Assembly (NCBI GenBank): GCA_014706385.1
Contig: JACGZH010000003.1
Location: forward strand, 1,319,501 to 1,383,500
Direction: 5' to 3'
DNA length: 64,000 nucleotides
From: Phaffia rhodozyma
Lineage: Eukaryota > Basidiomycota > Tremellomycetes > Cystofilobasidiales > Mrakiaceae
The number at the start of each line of letters is the position of its first letter. Position 1 is the stretch's first letter. Positions 1-11,936 of this stretch are shown in pieces. A program made the position numbers and the translations under genes. The notes under the pieces were generated by a model. The model made no database searches and was not told the origin of the DNA. It saw only the letters and a program-made list of their open reading frames with translations.

Positions 1-30
1 AGAAAGGAACGAGAGAAAGGTCTCTTCCGT

Positions 31-2091
31 CTATCGCCTGTCGGTGTTGTGAAGAGGGATATCCGTCGCGGCCCGCGCTCGGGCCTCTTTGGCCTGCTCG
101 TTCTTGGCCGCAGAGTAGACGAGTCCGGCAAAGAAACCGACTAGGACGGAGGTGACGTTTGTAAAGTTGACAGGGTCGCTGAAGAAGATCATTCCGGAAG
201 CAGCAATGGGGAGTTCTGAGAGTAGAAAGAAAGAGAGATCGAAAAGCCGTCGATCAGCTAGGAGAAGAGATTAAAAGAAAATGTACTCAGAGAAAATACA
301 CATACTGTTAAGAGCTCCGACCATGGAGTAAGTGGTCGAGCTAGTCACTCGAATGCACCAGGCGGTCGAGTACGAGATGAACACGGCGGCAGCTCCAGAG
401 AAAGCGATGGCAAACAACAAGAAGTTTCGGTTCTCAGAGGGGAAGTTCCTGTTGAGGGATGCCGATCCCCAGTCCTCGAATAAGATAGAGGCGACGATCA
501 AGATGGGAATGGAGAGCAAGTTGTTGTACATCATCGAATCCCAGTCCTTGAATCCGGTAAGCTTGATTCTCTTCCTCATGGTAAGAAGGTAAGTGGCGGT
601 AGCGACACAGTTCTGTGCATAGCAGTGGACGATTAATACAAAATCAGGTCTAGGCGGTCAGCGTTCGAGCCTAGAGGGGAACGAAACAAGAACATCTGTC
701 ACTCACGATGGCCATCCAGAAGTAACCGATGGTGTCAGAGCCAGAGGCGGCGGCGACAGCAGTAGGGGAGCTACAATGGCGATCGCCCAAAACAAAGATA
801 TCAGTCAAAAGAGCTTGGACGATGCAAAGCTCTCCAATTAGAAATAGAAACATACGCGGCGAAGCTCTTCGATAGCTCAGGCCAGCTAGCAACAAGAGAA
901 GACAAGATCTAGTTTTGTGACAGCCAAGACAAGTCAGAATCATACAGCGTTCACCTCTCAGGCTAAGCGTAGAGTCGGCTTTTGACCGCACAACTTACCA
1001 TGAGACCGAAAGAGCAAATAGTCAAGTTGGTGACCTTTCCTCCGAACCAGAGGACCTCTCCGTAAGCCTATTTGAAAGCGAAATGTCATAAACAAGACAG
1101 AAGGGGAAATGATCTCAGCCAAGCATGCAAGGTGTGTCGCTTTAGGAGCTGCAAGATGATACGAACAGTAAGAATGATAGCTCCGTTCTTGAGCACGGTG
1201 TAGGCCGGAATGGAAAGATGTTGCTGTGATGATGGATACGATGAATGATAGGAGTCAGAGTGATGTTTCCGTCGTTCTGTCTGCCCAGCACCACCGATTA
1301 GATCACACTCACTAAACTCTTGGAACCAGTGTAGATGACGGTGACGAGGAGAGCACTGATAGGGAACCAGATCTTTGCGTCCTTCATGTCAAAGTCCCGG
1401 AAGGTGATAATACCCATGGCTTTGGCAGCAAAGACGGCTCCGACACAGACTGCCGACTGGATCGTCAACAGGAGGAAGTTCATGTCAAAGTGTGCACCTG
1501 ACACGACATACTTGTTGACGACGGTCATCATGATCGAGGCACCACAGTACGCAAGGATGGGGTAGACTAAAAGAGAGGTGTATGCATCAAAGCAACGGAT
1601 GTCAGTATCAGATTTTAGCAAGCTTTCGTGGTCTCAACTTCGGTTCCAGTCCTGGCTTCACTTCCGGTGACGAATGACAGCCAGAGGAAGCCTTTGGCTA
1701 GGTCATGTTCGAACAAAAAGGATAGGAAGACGTAATAGCAAGAATAAAAGGAAGGAAAGACTTTTTAAAAAAGGGAGAGAAGAGGAAATAAAAGAAGGAA
1801 AAAAAAACAAGATTGCGCCTCCCGCGACCTAGCCGATCTCTTATTCCCTAAAGGAACTCAAACCAAGCCGCCTCAAGGCATAGCAAACAGAGAGGGAATA
1901 GATAGACGTCCTGCAAGAAAAGAACCAAACCTACCAGGGTTTCCAGCTGACTCGATGACAGGAGTCCTGCTGGTCGCTCGAGCTCCGAGAAGAGAGTCCT
2001 TGACCTCTAGCTCGGCCGTCTTGAGGCCATCGCTGATGTCTTGACTATAGGAGTTAGGAGGCGGAGACACTCGGCCGGAAGGTTGACTCAT
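31..2091 (-). CDS. VRG4: GDP-mannose transporter (Golgi), VRG4-like
   Basis: Nucleotide-sugar transporter that exchanges GDP-mannose for GMP across the Golgi membrane and feeds mannosylation. The joined exons give about 400 residues with multiple hydrophobic helices. The hallmark motifs are the YNN element ([10 protein letters not shown]) and GALNKLPIAASG, which forms across the last intron; [15 protein letters not shown] is strongly family-like. Exon 1 (1935-2091) is a hydrophilic N-terminal tail. Further exons resolved are 1313-1566, 1167-1223 and 999-1067, with more downstream to the TAG at 31-33. The intron after residues ILT uses donor GTTCGT. The start MSQPSGRV is the first ATG of the open frame. 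The gene is divergent from the serine-rich gene at 3410. Family identity is secure; exact junctions between 600 and 900 are slightly less so. Confidence 0.93.
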
Positions 2092-3409
2092 CTTCTGCTG
2101 TATATGAAAATGAAGGAAAGAAAGAGAGGGCAGAAGAAGAAAGAGAAAGAGAAGTCTTCAAGATCGGGTGAATGCTTGTAGCTTGAAGGAAAGGAAAGCG
2201 ACGAAGGCAACAGCAACAACAAGGTTAGCGGAGGAAAGTAAGATCAAAAAACGGTTTAGAGGGTAAAAGCATACTCGGGCTGTTTTGCGACTGCGCATGG
2301 ATTTATACTATATATATATATATTATTATTATTATTATTATTTATTTTTTCTCGTCATTACGATTTCTACCATCATTTCGTAGTCCCGTTGTAGTGTCGA
2401 TCTCTATTTCATTTCGCTTTTTCATTCTTCGTAGGATTCCTCCTTTGCTTTAGGAGCTTTTCTTGATACGAGTTCTCTATCGATCTTCTCTATTGCCTCT
2501 TCTCTGTCTCTCTCGTTCTAGTATTCACTCCATTCCTCTCCGCCGCCCTCGGGTACTCTGTTCCATGATATCTTCTTACACTCTCTGCACCACCATTCTC
2601 TCCCTCCGTACCGCTATTCACCCCCTGTCCCGCCATCCTCCCCTTACTTCTGGTTCGAATCTTGTAGTGTCGGCTCTTTTTCTTGCGCCCGGTTTGTCGT
2701 AACCATATGGTTACATCACTCGGCCCGTGTATTCTTGTTCGACTGCGGAAAGCCCAGGCGTCAACCGTCAAGTATGCTGTTCTTTTTTTCGAATCATACT
2801 TGATTCCATCGTCCACGTTCGCTTACGTACACACTACCACGCGGCTTATCATTGTTGAATGACACGCCTACCTTGGAGGGTTGAGCCGGATGTAGATCGC
2901 CTCATTCAACACGGCATATGCTTTACACTTGCGCAACCTCGGAGGACAAGAAGGACAAGAAGGAGGAAGCCTGGGATGGGATAAACAAACCCGAGCTTGA
3001 ACATGGCTGGTCGTCATGGCTCTCGATCAGTCATAAACAAATAGTTCCTCTTCTCTTTCTCAATTGCTCCTTCTCTTCTAAACTCTTCTTTCCTCTCATC
3101 CTCTCTCTCCTTCATACATCGATTCCCTATCACGTCCCTCCCGTACCCTCCTTCCTTTGAATCTCTTTTTCGTCGAAAGAAAAGCCTAGCCACTCACTTG
3201 GTCTAACAGACTGCACACACTCTCTTCTTGAAACTTTGACCATCGTTCTTTGTGGCCTAGTGCCCATTCGATCGTCTTTTCGTCTTTGATAGACTATACA
3301 ACTGTCGCCGGTCGTACACAGAAGCACACAGACACAACTTCTCTTTCTCCTTCTCTCTTCTCGAACGTGCTACCTCCTTCTCTCATCCTCACTCATATAC
3401 TCCTTAAAA
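2092..3409. promoter_or_regulatory. Divergent intergenic region between VRG4 and serine-rich gene
   Basis: About 1.3 kb lies between two divergent start codons. It holds an AT microsatellite near 2307-2343 and long C/T-rich stretches (2400-2680 and 3040-3170), typical of fungal core promoters. Short open frames here are low in complexity and have no family resemblance. Confidence 0.5.
2307..2343. repeat. (TA)n followed by (TAT)n microsatellite
   Basis: A run of TA dinucleotides passes into ATT trinucleotides and then a T-rich tail, upstream of the VRG4 start codon. Confidence 0.9.
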
Positions 3410-5384
3410 ATGAACTCTTCGATCTTCTCCCCAATCGATTCTCCCTGCTCGTCGTTCTCAATCGAATCCTCGCTAGGGTACGAAGAATACCCGCTCTCCC
3501 CACTCTCATACTACACTGAGCCCAGCTCGCCGTTTAGCTTTGCCTCCCTTGGTGGCCTGGCCCAGCAACTCTGCTCATCTTCCATCGGTTCTGTCTCGTC
3601 GACATCCGCTTCCTCGTCGAATTCCTCACCATTTGCGTTAGAGTCGCCGTCATCTCCTCCCTTTGAAGATCTGATGAACGATCTCTACCCGTCTTCGGAT
3701 GACGAGCGACTGGTCACCCCGACGCTCTCATCCCGTCAGCCTCTGAGCGCGGAGAACGTTCCGTTTCTCCAACAGAGAGAACAGACAACCCCGGCTTTCG
3801 TGTTGAACAAGATGAACCGGGTGAAACCCTCGCGTCCGATGAGCAGTAGCGCAAAGTCGAACGGAACCATCTCGTTGGCCGCCCTGCAGCCGGCGCCGTT
3901 GTCACTCGGATTGGAATCTCACTCCTTCAGTCAGGTTGTTGATCTCGGGACTAGCTCTTGGGAAGATAAACAGTCAGAGTCGATGCTCGACGTGTACACC
4001 AGTTTTGAATGCTTAGAGTGAGTCCGCGCAAACATTTTTGCTTGCTTCTAAATACATGTCCCAATTTTCCTTTGCTAACCGTTCATTGTCTTTCTTGATC
4101 AAAACTCACTCTAGATCCTCTTTGCTCTCCTCAACATCGGAGACTACCCCGACAGTTCAGTATGCGACCCCGGTCCGAGCGGCCCACCGAACGCGGTCGA
4201 ATCCTGCGCTCCAATCGACCAACTTTGCTGGTAGGCAACGTCTTCCAGCAAAGGCTTCCCTATCCACCCTCCGCGAGGACAGTAACTTTGATTTCAGCTC
4301 TGTCTTTGACGGTACCAGTGGCGCCTCTGTGGCTGGTTCGTCATCAACAGCAGCTCAACCATCGATGTTTGCCGTACTGGGTGGATACGGTGGCGAGAAC
4401 CAAAGTCTTGGCCATTCATGGGAATCTCGAACGGTCGGCATGGACGCCTATAGGTCTGATTACACTCTCCGATGCCTTGATCTTGAAAACTTGGACATCA
4501 GCATGCTCGCCTCGTCGGATGGGGAGGACATTAAGGAGACGACCAGGCCGTCCTCAGCCACGTTATATTCTGGCCCGGTCGATTTTTCACCTCTCTCGCC
4601 TCCTCATATCTCGGACCTTCCAGCGTTGCTACCTCCGCCTATTCCCAAAAAGTCCAAAAGGAGACCCAAGAAAGCGGTCGTTGTAAGCGGCGCGGATGCC
4701 ACTCCTATTGCTACCGCTAGCAACAGTGCTTCTACGAGCTCGACCGAACCGGAAGATGTCGACGTTGCCAGAAGACGGATCGAGGCCAGCCGACCGATCA
4801 TGATTTGTGGATGGCACGATCCGGGAAGTCTTATTTCTGAATCCGTCTTCGAGACCTCGCTATCTTCGCCGGTGCCACCAGCACCTACGACAATCAAAGC
4901 GCCGATGATTCCTGCTCGGAACGCCGCTCGAAAGTTGAAAGCGGTGGCGATGGCAGCGGTGACGCCTGTGTCTTCTTCTCCTTTCTCGACCTCCTCCCCC
5001 GAGAGCTTTGGATCGGATTCGATGTCTTGCTCTTCCTTGCCATCGTCCCCGATCACGACGCTTCAAAAGCCGATCAAGCTCCGGCCAGCTCTTTCTGGTC
5101 GAGCCGGAAGTTCTGGTTCTTCTCCATCGCGCCCAAAGACTAGTGCGATCACGAGCATAGGAAAGAGGGAACAAACAGGACCGGTAGCTTACTCATTCAT
5201 CAACTATACCGTCAATGACGCAACCAAGCTGATGACTGGAGTGGCTCCCAGTGGAAATGCCAGAAAGGCCTGTGGGTCAGTTTCCTCGTCAACAACGACG
5301 GTGGCACCTGGTTCGGCTAAACGCAAACGGCTCGAGACGGACGAAGAAGACGGTCCTCAGAGAGGAGGAAAGAGACGGGCTTGA
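3410..5384 (+). CDS. Serine-rich protein with WetA-like C-terminal motif
   Basis: Two exons, 3410-4017 and 4115-5384, join in frame (GTGAGT donor, TTTGCTAAC-like branch, CTAG acceptor). They encode a protein of about 625 residues that is mostly serine/proline-rich and low in complexity. A basic patch KKSKRRPKKA and a KRKR/GGKRR tail look like nuclear localisation signals. Near the C-terminus FINYTVNDATKLMTGVAPSG resembles the conserved block (F-x-N-[FY]-T-x2-D-x2-K-x2-TGVAPSG) that I recall from fungal WetA-type developmental regulators. A nuclear regulatory role is inferred from this and the composition; no enzymatic domain is visible. It could instead be a lineage-specific regulator sharing only the motif. 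The 5' leader is C/T-rich. Confidence 0.7.
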
Positions 5385-5911
5385 TGCTTCTAGTTTCTTC
5401 TTCCTTCCTTTCTATGGTCCGGTTCTTTGTTCGATTTCTCTTTCTCCTCTCCTCGTTTGGGTGTCCTGTTTCCCTCCTTAACGTTCGCTACTACATACAT
5501 CACATCATATCACATACAGTACATATATTACATATATTACATACGGAACCAAAACAAAACAAACAAAAAACCCTACAAAAAAAAAAGACGACCTCCACGC
5601 CATACACGGCATCATGATACCCCTAGCCTTTCGTGCTACTTCACTCTTTTCTCCCTACAATTCTCTCTCCCGCTCTGTCTCTTCTATCCTATACTATTAT
5701 TTTATTTGATACTTTTCTATTTTTTTAAATTTGGATTCATTCATGATCTCGTGTTATATATTAATTCAGAAGAGAACATCTAGTACAGATTCAGCCCCTC
5801 ATTTCTATCTGTATTTTCCTCGTCTTTTTCTTCGTTATTCATGATCTCAATCTAAACTTGATTCCAAAATGCGAGCTTGAACTTTAATCCTTAGAATGAA
5901 ATGGGTCGGTC

Positions 5912-5931
5912 GAATGAACGAACGAACGAAC
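5912..5931. repeat. (GAAC)n tetranucleotide run
   Basis: GAAT followed by four GAAC copies, in the intergenic region upstream of ADH. Confidence 0.8.
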
Positions 5932-7279
5932 AATTGATTAAGGTTGATTCGTTCGCGCTGGATTGACGAGCGACAGTATGGAAAGATCATACGTTAAGTT
6001 TGAAGTATCACATCAGTATTAACAGAGAAAAGTAGATGAAAAGCCCGAGAAGGAAAACTTCAATGAACCGAAATTGATTGAACGACTCGCGAACAAATAT
6101 GAAGAATAATTCAGAGATGAGTTGAGAAAGAGCCGATGAGATGAACACCTTCATTTTTCTTTCTCTTCTGTGATTGATTGTACACAGCCGGGATTTTTTC
6201 ATTGTCTTTGTGCCTGCTGACCTTTTGAAAGAGCACAGGATGGAATGAGTATCATTTTTGATGACTAGTGATTGATGATCTCCGAGTCTGAGTTCTCAAC
6301 CGAGTTTTTTTTTTCTCTTTCTTCTCCTGTTGCTTTCCCTGATCGAACGAAAGTATTTGCCGAGTGATTTAGGTCCAGCCGAGGCTGGCGCAGGTCTCGT
6401 GTGAGACGGTAGGTCCAATGTTTCCATGGCACCCAAAAAAAGCTTGGGCTTATGGGTGAATTCGGAAGGAATAGGAATAAACTTCCAAATGGCAGGATGA
6501 CTATCACTAGCTGATTAGATACGGGCGTGGTCATCAGACCGAATTTTATCTCCTATCTCTCTTACCCTTCACTCGGTTCTTCCTTGCTCTTGTCTCTCTC
6601 TTTTTGCCCGACCAAAGACCCGGAGAGATTGATTGACTGATTGATCGACACACCGTCCAAGTGATGACTGACTGACTGATTGCCTGCGTGCCTGACATAC
6701 GATGGATTCAAATCTTGCCGGTCCCGAGTTTCCTCATGAGCATCAGATGGAAGCTTTTTTCTTTTGCTTCCTCTAGACCTTCAGCCTGCCCTGAAGATCT
6801 AGCCTCCTCAGCCCTGGGCTCCGAGCCGCAGATACACTTCACACCCTCCTTAGAGGTATCTTGGGATGTTTCCCGCTCTCTCTCTCTGGTCGAGCTAACT
6901 TAGTGCCTTTGCTCGCTCTAGTTGCCTCTCCTCGGGATTTTGTTTTCCTTGTGACATCAGATTGACCTTCGGGTGACTTAGGGATCCCTTTCTGTCCTCC
7001 GTCCTTTCACCATTCGTCTCATCTGTTTGTCGACTACTCGAATCGTGGTCACTTGGGCTTTCTCTTTGTCTTTACTCTCTTTTGTCCTTGTCCATCTTTC
7101 GTCTTTGCAATTCTGATCCCTATCCAATCCCCTGTTCTCCCGGTTGGGGATAACCACATGCAAGGAAAAGAACGGAAAGGAAATATCCTTGGATTCCGAC
7201 CGGCCTACTTAAACGGCTTAAACCTCTTCTGACTTTCTTTCCATCTCTATCTTCATCTCCCATCTCCCATCTTCCATCT

Positions 7280-7280
<1 letters not shown>

Positions 7281-7337
<57 letters not shown>

Positions 7338-7360
7338 GCCACCACCACCACCACCACTAC
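7281..7360 (+). repeat. ACT/ACC trinucleotide tract just before the ADH start codon
   Basis: About 27 trinucleotide units, first ACT and then ACC-rich, end 10 nt before the ATG at 7371, so they probably lie in the 5' UTR. Confidence 0.9.
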
Positions 7361-7370
7361 TATCATCAAC

Positions 7371-9054
7371 ATGGCCAACCAGACCATCAAGTCTCAGTCG
7401 TCGTACGACATCCCCAGTGAGTCGGCCATATTTGTACCTATGGACATGCCTATATGCCTATATGCCTATATGCCTATATACCTGTCTATGCCTGAGCGGA
7501 CATGTTTGCTAGCGATCGGTGACTGACGACTGTCTCTGCTCTCCTGTGATCGCATCTGCCGTCATGCGCTGTCTTGTGCTGCTCTGTGCAGAGACCCAGA
7601 AGGCGTGGGTGTTCGAGGAGGCCAACGGCCCCCTGACGCTCCGAGAGGACTGGCCGGTGACCCAGCAGAAGGACCTCAAGCCGGGAGAGGTGCTTGTGCG
7701 GATCGTGTACTCTGGGGTGTGCCACACGGATGTGCATGTGTGGCTTGGGGACTGGCCTCTGGAGTGAGTGCTGTCTGTGCTGTCTGTGCTGTCTGTGCTG
7801 TCTGTGCTGTCTGTGCTGTCTGTGCTGTCTGTGCTGTCTGTGCTGTCTGTGCTGTCTGTGCTGTCTGTGCTGTCTGTGCTGACGATGCGCTCTCTCTGCT
7901 CTTGCTCTTGCGTAGTAACAAGCTTCCTCTCGTCGGAGGACACGAAGGAACAGGCTATGTCGCTGCGATCGCCGACAACACGAGCACCCAGCTCAAGGTG
8001 GGCGATGCGGTCGGAGTGAAGTGGCTGGCGGACTCGTGCCTGGAGTGCACGGAGTGCCGACGGGGATACGAGTCGTGCTGCCAGAAGGCGCTGAACCACG
8101 GGTTCTCTGTCGATGGCTCTTTCCAGCAGTGGGCGGTCTCTTACGCCAAGGTTAGTATTATTTGGTGTCTATAGTGTGCTTCAGAGTACTTTAGTATGAT
8201 ACGCCTCGCTGACCTTGGATCATGCCTGCCTTATTCAGCACTTGACTCCTATCCCTTCTGCGCTGTCCCTCGACTTTGCTGCTCCTATCTGCTGCGCTGG
8301 AGTGAGTTCTCTTCCTCCCCTTTGTTTTCTTCTTTTCGCCATACACGGACTGACCGAGCTTGCTGTCTTTCTATCCCTCTCTCCCTCTCTCTGCCTATCT
8401 CTGCCCTTAGGTCACTGTCTACAAGGCTCTCAAGCAGATCGGCGGTGCCCCAGGAGAGAGTGTTGTCGTCACTGGAGCTGGTGAGTTATGTTATCAGACG
8501 TGCTGCTTGCATCGCACCTGCAGGCCCAGCTGACATAGTTGCCCACTACAGGTGGAGGACTCGGCCATCTCGCTGTGCAGTACGCAAAGGCCATGGGCTA
8601 CAAGGTCATCGGTATCGACTCTGGAGACGCCAAGAGGAAGCTCGTCGAGGGCTACGGTGCCGAGGTGTTTATCGACTACCAGAAGGAGGACGTCGTCGCG
8701 GCGATCAAGAAGGTGACTGACGGCGGGGCGCACGCTGCGGTGTGTGTAGCGAGCGGTGCTGCTGCGTACAACCAGGCGCTGTCGTACCTCCGACCACATG
8801 GCTCGCTCATCTGTGTGGGTCTGCCGAAGGAGGCGTACGTGAACGCGAACATCTTCTTTACGGTGCTGAACGAGCACCGGGTGATCGGATCGTATGTGGG
8901 CAACCGACAGGATGCGATCGAGTCGCTTGATCTGGCTGCTCGGGGTGCTGTGTCTACGCACTTTGAGGTACAGCCGATGGAGAATCTGAAGAAGATCTAC
9001 GAGGACATGCAATCTCTCGTCTTGACTGCTCGAGTTGTCATCGACTGTCAGTAG
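7371..9054 (+). CDS. ADH1: Zinc-dependent alcohol dehydrogenase
   Basis: Medium-chain NAD-type alcohol dehydrogenase, reducing acetaldehyde or oxidising ethanol. Six exons join cleanly: 7371-7416, 7592-7763, 7916-8150, 8239-8301, 8411-8480 and 8552-9054 (362 residues). Visible features are the catalytic-zinc motif SGVCHTDVH and GGHEGTG, four structural-zinc cysteines in [15 protein letters not shown], the Rossmann glycines GAGGGLGHL, and an Asp after VIGI, which suggests NAD over NADP. The C-terminus TARVVIDCQ fits. There is no targeting peptide, so it is probably cytosolic. Intron 1 carries four copies of an 8-mer and intron 2 twelve copies of a 9-mer. The codon bias toward C/G-ending codons suggests high expression. 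Assignment to ADH1 rather than a paralogue is by similarity only. Confidence 0.95.
7446..7477. repeat. ATGCCTAT x4 tandem repeat in ADH intron 1
   Basis: Four perfect 8-nt copies in tandem inside the first intron. Confidence 0.85.
7771..7878. repeat. CTGTCTGTG x12 minisatellite in ADH intron 2
   Basis: Twelve perfect 9-nt copies start six bases after the splice donor at 7764 and fill most of the 152-nt intron. The repeat length is divisible by three, which creates open but meaningless frames. Confidence 0.97.
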
Positions 9055-10100
9055 ATCTGACGCAAAGGAATTTCCTTTCTTGGAGGGTTTTGGAGGGTCG
9101 AGGTGTATCAGTTTCTATGTTTCTTTCTCTGGGCTTAAGTTTTAGGTTTCCATTCGTTGTAGATTTCTAGACTATAGATCTCACACGTCGTTCTGGTCAT
9201 CCTTTTTCTCCCTTTTTCTTTTCATGTACGTCTGTTGTTGTATTCCGAGTCTGCGAAGTATGTTTTTTTATCCACAAAGTCTTCATGCCGTCACTAGTGT
9301 GTGGTCACAATCAGCATTAAGTTCGAATAACTTTGTGGGAGCTGTGTGAAATGGAAGGAGTCTAACGATCAAGTACAGCGGCTCTGATCAGTTTGATTCT
9401 CACTCTGAGCAGTCAAGACACAACAGCAGGCACAGTCATCAGTAATTATCCTGATACATTCAGTCAGTCTAACAGACGACAACTGGCTGATGTCAAACAA
9501 TGTAGAATGATAGGAAGTGTGTGCATTTTGATATGCACGTAGGAGGAAGACTGAGCTGAACCATTTTTTTAAATTCAGATACAACCCTAACACAACCTTA
9601 TTTAATAGGGATCGTGAATTCAACTAATCTATCATATATTTGACTCACCAGGGCCAGTCCCCTTAGTCGCAGTGAAAAATTCTGGGCGTCCTTTTTCGAT
9701 TTTGGAGGGGGCCGACTTCGCAGGTTTGAATCGCTAGACGCTCACTTTTTCTCGTCAAGGTATGTTTCTTCAGCTGTCGGATCTCTTGAGAAGGAGTCTT
9801 GTTTCCATGTCGGATGTCGAAGAAAGAATGAGAGAACGAACGGAATCTGATGAATTTTTTTCTCAACTTTTCTTTCAAACCGGAAACTTTTTTCTCTTCT
9901 CCCTCGTGTGGCTATCTCCAAACCTGGCTCTACAACGAATCGCTCAATTTTCACAACTCAACTTGTTGTACAACAAAAAAATCTAATCCAAACACCCGAT
10001 CTGTTAACCTTTTGGCCTACTTCGATCTCTTCGATTCAAACCCTTCGACTTGTGCCCGTCGTTTTGTCCTGCCTTCTTCCTTCCAAACAGACTCCTCAAG
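9055..10100 (+). promoter_or_regulatory. ADH 3' flank and RPL23 promoter region
   Basis: About 1 kb between tandem genes. The first part is T-rich 3' UTR. The last 250 bases before 10101 are pyrimidine-rich, as expected for a ribosomal-protein promoter and leader. No coding signal of its own was recognised. Confidence 0.45.
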
Positions 10101-11165
10101 ATGTCCAAGCGTTAGTCCGACTGGTTGAGTTTGCAGAGAAATCATGAGGGACTGGGTTTAGATGGGGGATATAGAGCGGAACAAGATAATGCAGGAGGGA
10201 CAAAGGGACGAAGTCTATGTCGTGGTCCATCATCGGGTTCAACAGAGGTCAAAGAACAACAAGGATTAAAGACGAATCAGGTGGGAAGGAGGAAAAGGGA
10301 GATGCTTATGTGTGGTGTGCCTTGCAAAGACAAGCAGTCCGACTTGCAAAACACGTCATATAGTTTTCTACCCTTCTCTTTCTTCCTCCACCTACCCCAG
10401 ACACCGATTTGTTCTTTTCCTTGTCGTCCCGCCTACTTGAAAGATCCGTTGGTGGCTCCTCGACAGATTCGACGTCCTAGAGGGTCTCTAGGCAACACGA
10501 CGACCCACGAGTGGATTCTCAGAGCCTGATCGTTCTTTTTTTTCTTTCTTTTTTCTTTACTTTTATCATGTCGTGTGTGATAACAGCCCAAGCCGCCGGA
10601 AACAAGTTCAGGATGACCCTCGGTCTTCCCGTCGGAGCCGTCATGAACTGCGCTGACAACTCTGGAGCCAAGAACCTCTACGTTATCTCCGTTGTCGGAT
10701 GTGGAGCTCGACTCAACCGATTGCCCGCTGCCGCCGCCGGTGACATGTGCATGGTTTCCGTCAAGAAGGGAAAGCCTGAGCTCAGGAAGAAGGTCATGCC
10801 CGCTGTCATCATCCGACAGCGAAAGGCCTGGCGACGACGAGACGGTGTCTTCCTCTACTTCGAGGATAACGCCGGTGTCATCGTGAGTTTTACTTGCCTT
10901 TCACGCCTATACTTTGCTCGATTGATGCATCGGTCGTTCTCGTAAACTCACCATCCTTGTTGGATTTTCTTCGTACTGCATCAGGTCAACCCCAAGGGAG
11001 AGATGAAGGGATCTGCCATCACTGGACCCGTCGCCAAGGAGGCCGCTGATCTTTGGCGTAAGTCTCTTCCCAGGCTCTTTTCGGTTGGGTATTTGTTGAC
11101 CGATCCTGTCTATTGTCCTTCTTCATACAGCCCGAATTGCTTCCAACTCTGGAACCGTCGTTTAA
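10101..11165 (+). CDS. RPL23: 60S ribosomal protein uL14 (L23)
   Basis: Cytosolic large-subunit protein uL14. Exon 1 is only 10 nt (10101-10110, Met-Ser-Lys), followed by a 476-nt intron, then exons 10587-10882, 10985-11057 and 11131-11165. Together they give 137 residues, the usual uL14 length. Recognisable segments are [54 protein letters not shown] and the end ASNSGTVV. The first exon was chosen because it supplies the MSK start and the correct phase; the longer frame starting at 10511 would give an atypical N-terminus. A long first intron is common in fungal ribosomal-protein genes. Confidence 0.95.
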
Positions 11166-11936
11166 AAAGCGTTTTGGTCTTTTCGATTGGATACTGTTTG
11201 GGAGTGGGGATGTTCTCTCTGTTTTCGGACGGAAGAATATTACATGGATATTTGAATTCAAGCACTATTCATTACTCCTTGACTCTCGTTTCTTTTAGGG
11301 TTTGATCTACTAAGAGGGACATCCGACTTCGTTTCAAAGCGCTAAGTGGTGGGTGATTGATGCGAATCGGTTCTGAAGATTGGACACTGGGGGAATCACA
11401 GCAAAGATGGTTGCAGACGGGGGCACATTAGATCAGACTGCCAAATAGTATGAGACCGGCCAGTTTGAGCGAGAAGAACGGAGTCTTGTCGACCACTTCG
11501 TCTCGTTTTGCCTGATATGCTGTCTCGTACTGCCACACATGAGAACCATCATCCATGTCATTCAAGCAGTCTCAGTTTCGGGGTTTGAACACTAGGATCT
11601 CGGTTCTAGGTCTAGACGGGTGACTGTTTTTTCTAGCCTGTTTACGTGAAACATTCTGTGGGAAAGGACGTGTGCAATCTAAAGGGGTTCAGACAGGATC
11701 CTGCGCGCTGACAGACTAGAGAATCTTTGGAAAGCGATCAAACAGGTCATAGTGATAGATCATCGTTTCCCTCTTGTCTATGAAGCTGATCTTTAAACTT
11801 CAAACTAAAACGAATACGAACGAACGAGGGGGGGAGAAGCCATCGATCAGACGTTGCAGGTTGACGAACAGAAATGAAAGAAGGAAAGAAAGAGAGAGGA
11901 GAAAAGAGAAAAGAACGTACTTTCTACCTCTCTCTC
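11166..11936. other. Convergent intergenic region RPL23 / HEM13
   Basis: About 770 bases between two converging stop codons. I see no supportable gene, RNA or repeat apart from 3' UTR-like sequence. Confidence 0.5.

Larger units (their letters stand above)
5385..7370 (+). promoter_or_regulatory. Long upstream region of the alcohol dehydrogenase gene
   Basis: Nearly 2 kb without a supportable gene. It contains the 3' end of the preceding gene, a GAAC tetranucleotide run at 5912-5931, and pyrimidine-rich blocks at 6550-6610 and 7225-7278 followed by a trinucleotide tract next to the ADH start codon. A long upstream region and a CT block suit a strongly or variably expressed gene, but no specific operator is recognised. 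Confidence 0.45.

Noticed and set aside
2645..2670. tRNA-like B box (GGTTCGAATC)
   Set aside because: No A box or foldable acceptor stem at the right distance; the surroundings are a C/T-rich promoter.
4604..5174. Antisense frames inside the serine-rich gene
   Set aside because: Shadow frames caused by biased codons in a Ser-rich ORF; no start context or family features.
5381..5783. Overlapping plus-strand frames after the serine-rich gene
   Set aside because: Low-complexity Ser/Leu/Tyr/Lys-rich translation of a 3' UTR; no splice signals joining them to the gene.
7605..8174. Long open frames rich in VCA/LSV repeats on both strands
   Set aside because: They arise from the intron minisatellite, whose 9-nt unit keeps any frame open; the true ADH frame splices around it.
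9369..10147. Overlapping frames on both strands between ADH and RPL23
   Set aside because: Short, Phe/Ser/Lys-rich, mutually overlapping and with no recognisable protein; consistent with UTR and promoter sequence.
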